From: Ruminococcus sp. UBA1366
GTDB taxonomy: Bacteria; Bacillota; Clostridia; Oscillospirales; Ruminococcaceae
Assembly (NCBI GenBank): GCA_002306005.1
Contig: DBRO01000048.1
Location: 1,792 to 9,234, forward strand
Reading direction: 5' to 3'
DNA: 7,443 nucleotides
A program made the translations under genes and the position numbers. Below, piece after piece: positions 1 through 6,290 of the stretch (within the stretch, counting starts at the first letter, position 1; every line of letters starts with the position of its first letter). Below the pieces are notes generated by a model, which worked only from the letters and a program-made list of their open reading frames with translations, had not been told where the DNA came from and ran no database searches.

Positions 1-1103
1 ATATCCTTGGGGTCAATGGGCAGATACGGTACGGTCCAATGCTCCGGTGCTTTTTCGTCACGCCACTTCATTCCCTTGGCAATGGCATCCTGATGCGAAC
101 CGGAGAACGCCGCAAACACCAACCTGCCGGAATACGGTGTTCTTTCGTAAACGTGCATTCTCGTCACACGCTCGTAAACCTCCACCAGTTCGGGGAGATT
201 CTCCAGATTCAAATTCGGCTCTACCCCTTGGGAGTACATATTCAGCGCCAACGTAACGATATCCACGTTGCCCGTGCGCTCGCCGTTGCCAAACAACGTA
301 CCTTCAATCCGATCCGCACCGGCAAGCAAGCCCAGCTCGCTGTCGGCAATCGCACAGCCGCGGTCGTTATGCGGGTGGAGCGAAACAATCAGATTCTCCC
401 GATTGTTCAGATGATCGCACATATATTCAATCTGGCTGGCGTACACATGGGACATCGAAACCTGCACCGTTACGGGCAGATTAATGATTACCTTGTTATC
501 CGGCGTAGGCTGCCAAATATCAATCACCTTGTTGCAAATTTCCAGTGCGAATTCCATTTCCGTACCGGTAAAGCTTTCGGGCGAATACTCAAACCGGAAA
601 TTTCCCGGTGTTTTTGCCTTGTACTCGTTGAGCAATTTTGCACCGGCAACCGCAATCTCAATGATTTCCTCTTTGGATTTGCGGAACACCTGCTCGCGCT
701 GTGCCACGCTGGTGGAATTATACAAATGCACCACCGCGTTCTTCGCGCCCTGCAAAGCCTCAAAGGTTTTTTTAATAATATGCTCACGGGACTGCGTCAG
801 CACCTGAATGGAAACATCATCGGGAATCAAATTATCCTCAATCAGCTTGCGGCAGAATTCATACTCAGTTTCTGATGCGGCAGGAAATCCAATTTCGATT
901 TCCTTAAAACCGACCTTGACCAAATACTGAAAAAACTCCAGCTTTTCTTCCAGACTCATCGGGATAATCAACGCCTGATTGCCGTCGCGCAAATCCACAG
1001 AACACCACATCGGCGCTTTATCGATATACTCTTTCTTCGCCCATTTCAGCGATTCTACGGGCGGCATAAAATAACCTCTCGAATACTTTTCTGCGTTTTT
1101 CAT
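1..1103 (-). CDS. leuA: 2-isopropylmalate synthase, fungal/actinobacterial type (3' end beyond window)
   Basis: Condenses acetyl-CoA with 2-oxoisovalerate to give 2-isopropylmalate, the committed step of leucine synthesis, in the cytoplasm. About 367 N-terminal residues are present and cover the TIM-barrel catalytic domain; the linker and C-terminal leucine-binding (LeuA dimer) domain lie outside. Visible motifs are DLRDGNQAL at residues 37-45 (metal and catalytic Arg/Asp), HPHNDRG from 243 (metal-binding His pair) and GNGERTGN at 272-279. The N-terminal wording (PPVESLKWAKKEY, then WCSVDLRDGNQAL) is that of the long, roughly 550-residue class found in fungi and actinobacteria, rather than the short TLRDGEQ class. 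The start is ambiguous: ATG at 1103 has AAGGA 11 bases upstream, while an in-frame ATG at 1115 has GAGG 5 bases upstream and would add four residues. A leucine T-box leader lies directly upstream, which supports the assignment. Confidence 0.95.
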   Translation of the reverse strand, partial: MKNAEKYSRGYFMPPVESLKWAKKEYIDKAPMWCSVDLRDGNQALIIPMSLEEKLEFFQYLVKVGFKEIEIGFPAASETEYEFCRKLIEDNLIPDDVSIQVLTQSREHIIKKTFEALQGAKNAVVHLYNSTSVAQREQVFRKSKEEIIEIAVAGAKLLNEYKAKTPGNFRFEYSPESFTGTEMEFALEICNKVIDIWQPTPDNKVIINLPVTVQVSMSHVYASQIEYMCDHLNNRENLIVSLHPHNDRGCAIADSELGLLAGADRIEGTLFGNGERTGNVDIVTLALNMYSQGVEPNLNLENLPELVEVYERVTRMHVYERTPYSGRLVFAAFSGSHQDAIAKGMKWRDEKAPEHWTVPYLPIDPKD

Positions 1104-1202
1104 CACAAATCCCATCCTTTCCTCTCTATATCGCACAACATTATGAATCGGAAAAATCGTTCCCCCGGGCAAGTATTCTACAAAACGCGTTTTTGCAAAA
1201 TC

Positions 1203-1240
1203 AAAATAAAAAGCACCCGTCTCTGTTAAGAGACGAGTGC
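1203..1240 (-). terminator. Intrinsic terminator of the leuA T-box leader
   Basis: On the minus strand, GCACTCGTCTCT and AGAGACGGGTGC form a 12-bp stem with a single G-U pair and a 4-base loop (TAAC). It is followed by TTTTTATTTT. This is the alternative to the T-box antiterminator, so it should be conditional rather than a constitutive end of transcription. Confidence 0.93.
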
Positions 1241-1473
1241 AGTAACTGCATACCCGTGGTACCACTCTTGTTCGCCGCGAAAACTCCGCAGCCTTACCCA
1301 CATCAAGCAATGTGTTCCTCTGTAACGGGAGAACCGTCTGTGCCTACTGTTGTTCAGCACATCTGCTCAAGGACGAGTTATTTCTTCTTCCCAGCACTGC
1401 CTTCCACCAGCCGGCAGTTCTCTTTGCCTGTTCCGAAGATTTTTTTCCTATCATCGCATTTTATTGATATAGT
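1203..1473 (-). ncRNA. T-box leader (leucine-responsive) of leuA
   Basis: This is an untranslated leader that reads tRNA charging and controls transcription into leuA. Seen on the minus strand: a Stem I apical hairpin with arms AACTGCC/GGCAGT around a GGCTGGTGGAA loop (about 1425-1396); a specifier region AACTCGTCCTTGAG in which CTC at 1377-1375 is a leucine codon; the conserved T-box block GAGTGGTACCACGGG (about 1267-1253); and a terminator hairpin. The UGGU of the T-box bulge can pair with a tRNA 3' end ACCA, which fits the A discriminator of tRNA-Leu. Known for the class: uncharged tRNA stabilises the antiterminator and allows read-through. The 5' end is inferred from the promoter -10 box. 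The Leu assignment rests on the specifier, the bulge base and the downstream gene together. Confidence 0.93.
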
Positions 1474-1479
1474 ACTAAC

Positions 1480-1508
1480 AGTATATCCGTTTTCGCGAAA
1501 TTTGTCAA
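1480..1508 (-). promoter_or_regulatory. Sigma-A promoter of the leuA leader
   Basis: The -35 is TTGACA (1508-1503) and the -10 is TATACT (1485-1480), separated by exactly 17 bases. The -35 is consensus and the -10 has one mismatch. AT-rich sequence (CATTATATTTACAAATA) lies upstream of the -35 and could act as an UP-like element. Transcription should start near 1473, just ahead of T-box Stem I. The spacer contains the palindrome TTTCGCGAAA. Confidence 0.9.
1491..1500. repeat. Perfect 10-base palindrome TTTCGCGAAA inside the leuA promoter spacer
   Basis: TTTCGCGAAA reads identically on both strands and sits between the -35 and -10 boxes of the leuA promoter. A protein bound there would block RNA polymerase, so it could be an operator. 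No second copy was noticed in the window, and ten bases can occur by chance, so the regulatory reading is only a possibility. Confidence 0.4.
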
Positions 1509-1538
1509 GCGCCTATTTGTAAATATAATGAGAATTCG

Positions 1539-2510
1539 TTATATCTTAAAATAGAAAACCATAATTGCAAGGGTAAACATCAGCATCAACGAAACCGAAA
1601 GCACCAGCCCCATCATGGAAGTTCCGCCGCGTGCAATCAGCGCCATGCGCTTTTGCACCGGATTATCCGTATGTGCCTGCACATCTTTAATTTCCGTCTT
1701 GGTACGATCGTAATACCATTTGTTAAACCGCAGCGCGCAAAGCACCGACATCACGGACGAAAGCAAGGACGAAACCAAATTGATGCCATAGAACAAATCC
1801 GTATTCAAAAAAGCAAAGCTCTTAGCCTGCATATCCATACCGAATAGCGACTGTAAGGTATCTGGGTCTGACAGCATGGAAAGAATCTGCGGCACCAGTG
1901 CAAACGCACTAATTAAGAACACCAGAATGCCCAATGCGTGCTGTTTGCGATAAAACAGATAAAATTGCGGAAAAAACAGTGCTGGGATATTCAATGTAAC
2001 ACGCGCCCCGTACTTGCCGATGGCAAGGAACTGCCGGATAAAATAAAACTCGCTTGAGCCAACATAATCAGCGTAATCCCGAACTTTAATTCCTTCAATT
2101 TCCGTGTTTTCATCCACGCGCATCGCATTCTGAACCGTTTCAAACATCCCGGGGCCGGCGTTCTGGTGCAGATCAGAGCCATCCTCCAACGGACTGTTAT
2201 TCGGCGACTCATTAAACGGACGTGCCTCGTCCTGCCGCAAAGGCATCCCACAGGAGTTGCAAAAAATCCCTGTATCCGGATTTTCCGCCCCGCATCGCGG
2301 ACACTTCACCGTGTTGCCGTCCTCGGCAGCATGGCTATGTGCGCTGTTCCACGACAGCCCGCTTTCATGCAGCTCGTGATTCACGCATTCGCCCGATTTT
2401 TCATAGCACGCACGATGATAGGGTGTTCCGCACACCGGACACACCACAATATCATCGCTGTCCTTGAATTTTTCGCTGCACACCATGCAGCGTTCGCCAG
2501 TATAATTCAT
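1539..2510 (-). CDS. Membrane protein with prokaryotic RING-type finger, zinc ribbon and DUF2628-like domain
   Basis: A 323-residue protein with three parts. Residues 8-45 hold eight candidate zinc ligands in a RING/treble-clef spacing: C8, C11, C24, C27, H32, C35, C42 and H45. This resembles the prokaryotic RING family 1. Residues 70-87 (C70, C73, C84, C87) form a zinc ribbon. Residues 88-135 are polar and low in complexity, probably a linker. From about 143 on it resembles DUF2628-type membrane domains, with hydrophobic stretches near 173-187, 192-214, 238-262 and 296-321 and the pattern LFYRKQ followed by a long hydrophobic stretch. The finger region is therefore probably cytoplasmic. It follows proA by 51 bases. 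Its own Shine-Dalgarno is weak, but its ATG overlaps the stop of an 8-codon mini-ORF. The function is unknown; ubiquitin-like ligase activity should not be assumed. Confidence 0.9.
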   Translation of the reverse strand: MNYTGERCMVCSEKFKDSDDIVVCPVCGTPYHRACYEKSGECVNHELHESGLSWNSAHSHAAEDGNTVKCPRCGAENPDTGIFCNSCGMPLRQDEARPFNESPNNSPLEDGSDLHQNAGPGMFETVQNAMRVDENTEIEGIKVRDYADYVGSSEFYFIRQFLAIGKYGARVTLNIPALFFPQFYLFYRKQHALGILVFLISAFALVPQILSMLSDPDTLQSLFGMDMQAKSFAFLNTDLFYGINLVSSLLSSVMSVLCALRFNKWYYDRTKTEIKDVQAHTDNPVQKRMALIARGGTSMMGLVLSVSLMLMFTLAIMVFYFKI

Positions 2511-2533
2511 ATTCTGCGATACCGCTCAGTCAT
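2507..2533 (-). CDS. Possible 8-codon leader mini-ORF coupled to the RING-type gene
   Basis: ATG at 2533 encodes MTERYRRI and then TGA. The stop overlaps the ATG of the RING-type gene as ATGA, a classic translational-coupling arrangement. AAGGA at 2547-2543 lies 9 bases upstream of the mini-ORF start, a good Shine-Dalgarno. The larger gene has only a weak one (GAGCGG, 11 bases away). The peptide itself shows no recognisable function. It may simply deliver ribosomes to the next start, or be chance. Confidence 0.4.
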   Translation of the reverse strand: MTERYRRI

Positions 2534-2540
2534 GCTGAGC
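2524..2540 (-). repeat. Hairpin enclosing the mini-ORF start codon
   Basis: GCTCAG and CTGAGC form a perfect 6-bp stem around a 5-base loop, CATGA on the transcript, which contains the ATG of the mini-ORF. It lies between the AAGGA Shine-Dalgarno and the coding codons. No T-run follows, so it is not an intrinsic terminator. It could modulate initiation or be an mRNA processing or stability element. Confidence 0.5.
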
Positions 2541-2561
2541 TGTCCTTCCGTAAAACTTTTA

Positions 2562-3815
2562 TTAATTCCGGATCTGCCCGTTCCCGTTAATCAAGTACTT
2601 CACGGTGGTCAGTTCCTTTAAGCCCATCGGACCGCGCGCATGGAGTTTCTGCGTGGAAATGCCAATCTCCGCACCCAACCCAAACTGTTCGCCATCCGTA
2701 AACCGCGTGGAGCAATTCACATACACCGCCGCGGAATCGATCGTTTTTTGGAATTCCTCCGCACTGAACAAGCTTTCCGTGACAATGCATTCAGAATGTC
2801 CCGTGGAATATTTCTGGATATGCTCAATCGCCGCGGCAAGGTCATCCACAACCTTCACTGCAAGGATATAATCCAGAAATTCCTTTGCGTAATCTTCTTC
2901 CGTTGCGGGAACAACGCTTTCGCCCAAGATCATCTGCGTAATCGGACAGCCGCGAAGTTCGACCTTGTGCTGATCCAATCTGCGCTTCATCATTGGCAAG
3001 AAGTCATCCGCAACCGATCGATGCACCAAACAGGTTTCCACTGCATTGCACACGCTGGGGCGCTGGGTTTTTCCGTTATCAACAATATCCACCGCCATAT
3101 ACAAATCGGCGCTGGCATCCACATAAACATGGCAATTGCCCGTTCCCGTTTCTATCACCGGAACGGTTGCCGATTCCACAACCGCTTGAATCAGTCCTGC
3201 ACCGCCCCGCGGAATCAGCACATCAATCCACCCGCTCGCCTGCATCATTTCCAGTGCAACGCCACGGGAAGTATCCTCCACCAGCTGGATAATATCCGGG
3301 TGAAAGCCAGCTTTTTTCACTGCCTCGCGCATAATTTCTGTAAGGCAGATATTTGAATAGATGGCTTCCTTTCCGCCGCGCAGAATCACAGCGTTGCCGC
3401 TTTTTAAGCAAAGTGCCGCCGCATCCACTGTAACATTCGGGCGGGATTCATAAATAATACCAACCACGCCCATTGGCACACGGACTTTTGTAATCCGCAT
3501 TCCGTTGGGACGCACGCCGCCGCCTTCAATCTGCCCGACGGGATCTTCCAGCTTGGTGAGATTCATACAAGCATTCGCCATGCCTTGAATTCGCTGTTCG
3601 TTGAGCAACAGTCTGTCCAGCATCGCCTGTGACATTCCCTTTGCTTTTGCTTCGGAAATATCCCGCTCGTTCTGCTCCATAATCCGGTACATATCGCGCG
3701 TGAGCAAATCTGAGATATACTCCAACGCATTGTTTTTCTGCTCCGTCTGCGCATTTGCCAAATCGTATTTTGCCGCGCGTGCGTTTTCGCCCAATCTCTG
3801 GATATAGTTCATCAT
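2562..3815 (-). CDS. proA: Glutamate-5-semialdehyde dehydrogenase (gamma-glutamyl phosphate reductase)
   Basis: Reduces gamma-glutamyl phosphate with NADPH to glutamate-5-semialdehyde, which cyclises to pyrroline-5-carboxylate in proline synthesis. The 417 residues match the usual ProA length. Visible motifs are IYESRPNVTVDAAALCLKSG at 121-140, PRGGAGLI at 202-209, GTGNCHVYVD at 224-233, the active-site cysteine C256 in QRPSVCNAVETC, and ARGPMGLKELTT near the C-terminus. It lies 39 bases downstream of proB, as expected for enzymes that hand over a labile phosphate. The start is odd: the only clear Shine-Dalgarno (GGGGAGG) is about 24 bases before the ATG, with a short GCGC/GCGC hairpin and an A-run between. 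Two adjacent ATG codons (3815 and 3812) are possible starts; no alternative start lies closer to the Shine-Dalgarno. Confidence 0.97.
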   Translation of the reverse strand: MMNYIQRLGENARAAKYDLANAQTEQKNNALEYISDLLTRDMYRIMEQNERDISEAKAKGMSQAMLDRLLLNEQRIQGMANACMNLTKLEDPVGQIEGGGVRPNGMRITKVRVPMGVVGIIYESRPNVTVDAAALCLKSGNAVILRGGKEAIYSNICLTEIMREAVKKAGFHPDIIQLVEDTSRGVALEMMQASGWIDVLIPRGGAGLIQAVVESATVPVIETGTGNCHVYVDASADLYMAVDIVDNGKTQRPSVCNAVETCLVHRSVADDFLPMMKRRLDQHKVELRGCPITQMILGESVVPATEEDYAKEFLDYILAVKVVDDLAAAIEHIQKYSTGHSECIVTESLFSAEEFQKTIDSAAVYVNCSTRFTDGEQFGLGAEIGISTQKLHARGPMGLKELTTVKYLINGNGQIRN

Positions 3816-3854
3816 TTTTTTTCGCGCCGGTTGCGCTTTCCTCCCCTCGGTGTC

Positions 3855-4646
3855 TTATTTTCTCGTGGTAAACAACGTTCCCACGGGTTTGTTTTCAAAC
3901 AAATCATACAGCTTTTTCGGTTTGTCGCCATTCATAATCACCATATCGACGCCGCTTTCCACCGCAATCTCCGCCGCACGAATTTTCGTTGCCATACCGC
4001 CCGTTCCCAGTGCTGTGCCCGCGCCGCCCGCGCAATCACGGATTTCCCCGTTGATATTTTCCACCAGCGGAATTAAGCAGGCATTTTCGAACTTCCGCGG
4101 GTCTTTATCGTAAAGCCCGTCAATATCCGTCATAATAATCAACAAATCCGCTTTCGCAATTCCCGCAACCATTGCCGCCAGCGAATCGTTCTCGCCCACT
4201 TCCAGCTCCAGCTCGTCAATTGCCACCGTGTCGTTTTCATTTACAATTGGAATCACGTTGTATTCCAGCAGACGTTCCAGCGCGTTTTCCACGTTTTTAC
4301 GCCTGTCTTCAATTAAAATATATTTCGTCAATAATACCTGTGCCACCGTCAGGCTGTAATCCGCAAACAGCTTGTCGTACAGATACATCAGCTCGCACTG
4401 TCCGACTGCCGCGCAGGCCTGTTTCATCGGGGTATCTTTCGGACGTGTTGTCAGTCCGATTTTGGACATTCCCAGCCCAATCGCCCCGCTGGAAACCAAA
4501 ACAATCTGCTTTCCGGCATTCTGCAAATCCGCCAGTGTTTTCACCAGCTGTTCCACGCGCCGGATATTGAGCTTTCCCGTTTTATGCGTCAGCGTGGAGG
4601 TGCCGACTTTTACAACCACACGCTTTTTTTGTTTAAAATCAATCAC
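3855..4646 (-). CDS. proB: Glutamate 5-kinase, short form without PUA domain
   Basis: Phosphorylates the gamma-carboxylate of glutamate with ATP, the first and usually proline-inhibited step of proline synthesis. The 263 residues contain only the amino-acid kinase fold: VVKVGTSTL at 11-19 (phosphate loop), SSGAIGLG at 52-59, VNENDTV at 135-141, GENDSLAA at 151-158, TDIDGLYDKDP at 173-183 and GTGGMATKIRAA at 215-226. The roughly 100-residue C-terminal PUA domain of E. coli-type enzymes is absent. The protein ends normally at TAA after the kinase domain, so this is the short form and not a truncation. The start codon is GTG with AGAGG 7 bases upstream. It begins 21 bases after the stop of the dehydrogenase gene and precedes proA, indicating a shared transcript. 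Confidence 0.97.
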   Translation of the reverse strand: MIDFKQKKRVVVKVGTSTLTHKTGKLNIRRVEQLVKTLADLQNAGKQIVLVSSGAIGLGMSKIGLTTRPKDTPMKQACAAVGQCELMYLYDKLFADYSLTVAQVLLTKYILIEDRRKNVENALERLLEYNVIPIVNENDTVAIDELELEVGENDSLAAMVAGIAKADLLIIMTDIDGLYDKDPRKFENACLIPLVENINGEIRDCAGGAGTALGTGGMATKIRAAEIAVESGVDMVIMNGDKPKKLYDLFENKPVGTLFTTRK

Positions 4647-4667
4647 AAAAGCGCCTCTTTCTTCCGG

Positions 4668-5633
4668 TCATTCAACGATAGCACCATTCACCACATGAAT
4701 CGGCTTCCCACTTGCCCAGCACCGGAGATTTTTTGCTACCATGGAAACTAATCTACGGCGGGTTTGTTCCGGCGCCCACGCGATATGGGGTGTTATCGTA
4801 CAATTTTTTGCCGTTTGCAGTACGCAATCCGGCTGCATGGGTTCTTTTTTCAAAACATCCAAACAAGCGCCGCCAATCACGCCGGTGTTCAGCGCTTTGG
4901 CAAGGGCATCTTCATCGATCAATCCGCCGCGCGCGGTATTCATCAGCACCGCTGTACGTTTCATTTTTGCAAGCGAATTCTCATTCATAAGATTATGCGT
5001 TTCCGGATTCAACGGTAAATGCAAAGTAACTACATCCGCGCGCTGTAAAAGCTCCTCAAACTGCACATAAGTAAAACCTGCCTCTGTGACCTTCTCCGAG
5101 GTGCGGTTCCACACCAGTACATTCATCCGGAACGCCTCGCCCAGTTCCGCAACCCGCCTGCCGATATTACCAAAGCCTACAACGCCCAATGTCAGCCCAC
5201 GGATTTCATAAGTTGGCTTTCCAAAATACGAAAACCGCTGTGCGTGAATCCAGTCGCCCTGCTTCACGCTCTCGGCATATTCCGCCGCACGGCTAAACTG
5301 GTTCAGCATCAGCGCAAAGGTATGCTGAGCCACTGCATCGGTGGAATAATCCGGCACATTGCACACAACCGCACCCGCGCGGGTTGCCGCCTCGATGTCC
5401 ACGTTATTATATCCCGTTGCGAACAATCCGATATATTTTAAATTTGGGCAGCGCGCAAACACCTCGGCAGTAATTTTTGTTTTATTGCAAATCGCAGCGT
5501 CCGCATCGCCGACAAGCGCGGCAACATCTTCCGCATCGTCCGCATAAAATTCTGTTTCGCCCAGTTCGGAAATCTCCCACAATTCGTTGAGATTCGCCGT
5601 GATTGTTTCATAATCAAGAATACAGATTTTCAG
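4668..5633 (-). CDS. D-2-hydroxyacid dehydrogenase (glycerate/hydroxypyruvate reductase-like)
   Basis: NAD(P)-dependent interconversion of 2-oxoacids and D-2-hydroxyacids. Numbered from the CTG start proposed here (321 residues): Rossmann motif GFGNIG at 153-158, VWNR at 174-177 after the second beta strand, catalytic Arg in NTARGG (R235), Glu in KKEP (E264) and His in TPHIAWAPEQTR (H283). The Arg after the second strand in place of an acidic residue leaves NADP use open. The substrate could be hydroxypyruvate, glyoxylate or another 2-oxoacid and cannot be fixed from sequence. The start is problematic. A TTG at 5582 has no Shine-Dalgarno and would remove the first beta strand, because the in-frame upstream sequence KICILDYETITANLNEL looks like the family N-terminus. 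In frame only CTG (5633) is available. Removing one A from the AAAA run would join a proper ATG at 5640 to this frame. It follows the membrane-protein gene closely. Confidence 0.88.
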   Translation of the reverse strand: MKICILDYETITANLNELWEISELGETEFYADDAEDVAALVGDADAAICNKTKITAEVFARCPNLKYIGLFATGYNNVDIEAATRAGAVVCNVPDYSTDAVAQHTFALMLNQFSRAAEYAESVKQGDWIHAQRFSYFGKPTYEIRGLTLGVVGFGNIGRRVAELGEAFRMNVLVWNRTSEKVTEAGFTYVQFEELLQRADVVTLHLPLNPETHNLMNENSLAKMKRTAVLMNTARGGLIDEDALAKALNTGVIGGACLDVLKKEPMQPDCVLQTAKNCTITPHIAWAPEQTRRRLVSMVAKNLRCWASGKPIHVVNGAIVE

Positions 5634-5647
5634 TTTTCATCACCCAA

Positions 5648-6100
5648 TCAATCTTCCGGATATTCATCGTCCCGAAAAGCCTCATCGATAAATTCATCCT
5701 GTAAATGCTTTTGTTCCGTCTGTTCTGCTTGTTCTTGCACCTTGCGGCGTTCTTCTTCCTCATGGACTTCCGCAGCCTCACGCGCTTTTTGCTTGCGCGC
5801 ATCCAGCCGCGACAGCACAAACGCGCCGATGAGCAGCAACGCCTCGGCAATGCCCAGCACGGTAATCACCGTTTCGCTGGAGGTGTATTGCGTAATCATC
5901 GTCAGGTCTATGGCAACCAAAATCACTAGATAGTATGGCTTTCTTTTTCTGCCAAACTGCACGGCATACAGGAATGTCGCCAGCATACAGAAAATGAAGT
6001 GCGTGGTAAACGGCAACGGTGTATAAACGTTCTGCACCGTGTTTTGTACGGCATATCCCAACGTTGCCGGAACGAAATTGGACAGCAGTCCTGTTATCAT
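5648..6100 (-). CDS. Small membrane protein with charged coiled-coil C-terminus, function unknown
   Basis: A 150-residue protein I do not recognise. Hydrophobic segments lie near residues 31-49, 55-72 and 77-97, and probably span the membrane three times. Basic residues (GRKRK, 50-54) follow the first segment. The tail from about 98 to 135 is rich in Glu, Lys, Arg and Gln and is likely helical or coiled-coil, and the last 15 residues are strongly acidic. The ATG start has AAGGA about 9 bases upstream (AAGGAAG immediately before a short spacer), downstream of a convincing promoter. It is the first gene of the run leading to the dehydrogenase and proBA, with only 14 bases between its stop and the proposed CTG start of the dehydrogenase. 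No link to proline synthesis can be read from the sequence. Confidence 0.82.
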   Translation of the reverse strand: MITGLLSNFVPATLGYAVQNTVQNVYTPLPFTTHFIFCMLATFLYAVQFGRKRKPYYLVILVAIDLTMITQYTSSETVITVLGIAEALLLIGAFVLSRLDARKQKAREAAEVHEEEERRKVQEQAEQTEQKHLQDEFIDEAFRDDEYPED

Positions 6101-6120
6101 GTGGTATCTTCCTTATTTTA

Positions 6121-6136
6121 CGGGCATGAATGCCCG
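6121..6136. repeat. Perfect inverted repeat CGGGCAT-TC-ATGCCCG in the 5' leader
   Basis: Two 7-base arms (CGGGCAT and ATGCCCG) flank a 2-base centre, 12 bases downstream of the -10 box and just before the Shine-Dalgarno of the membrane-protein gene. The 2-base loop is too tight for a full RNA stem, so a dimeric repressor site is at least as likely as an RNA hairpin (a 4-base-loop version with 6 bp could still form). No T-run follows, so it is not a terminator. Confidence 0.6.
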
Positions 6137-6148
6137 GATTATCTTATT

Positions 6149-6178
6149 ATTATACTACACTGTAATAAAAAAAGTCAA
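6149..6178 (-). promoter_or_regulatory. Sigma-A promoter of the membrane protein-dehydrogenase-proBA run
   Basis: The -35 is TTGACT (6178-6173) and the -10 is a consensus TATAAT (6154-6149), with an 18-base spacer. Initiation would be near 6142, giving a leader of about 40 bases that contains the inverted repeat and the Shine-Dalgarno. The rest of the 6101-6290 gap shows no convincing gene and no clear terminator for the preceding gene. Confidence 0.85.
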
Positions 6179-6290
6179 GAATTCGCGGGAAAGATCGGAC
6201 TTTTATTTTTCCGCCAAAAACATTTACGCTCCTTGGCAAAATCATTCCTATCCTTAGATGCTCTCCAATGGTTTTCATGGTATCCCAATA

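Noticed and set aside
39..875. Long plus-strand open frame of 278 codons at the left end
   Set aside because: It is antisense to leuA, whose minus-strand frame shows clear catalytic motifs throughout. The plus-strand product has no recognisable domain.
1193..1522. Plus-strand open frame of 109 codons across the leuA leader
   Set aside because: It covers the T-box, terminator and promoter of the opposite strand, which explain the sequence. It has no convincing ribosome site.
1510..1545. AT-rich imperfect inverted repeat (ATATAA...TTATAT around GAATTC) after the RING-type gene as a terminator
   Set aside because: The arms are short and asymmetric, with no GC-rich stem and no T-run. It fits better as AT-rich promoter upstream sequence.
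2524..2540. GCTCAG/CTGAGC hairpin as the terminator of proA
   Set aside because: No T-run follows, and the next gene continues closely on the same strand.
2640..3356. Plus-strand open frame of 238 codons opposite proA
   Set aside because: It is antisense to a fully conserved ProA, and its His/Arg-rich composition is typical of a shadow frame.
6180..6230. Imperfect hairpin GGCGGAAA...TTTCCCGC after the GatD-like gene as a terminator
   Set aside because: The stem has a bulge and a long loop, and the T-run comes about a dozen bases later and belongs to the promoter. It is not convincing as an intrinsic terminator.
6165..6290. Possible 42-codon minus-strand ORF (starting MKTIGEHLRIG) after the GatD-like gene
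   Set aside because: It has a weak ribosome site, runs through the -35 and -10 region of the next promoter, and has no recognisable motif. Probably chance.
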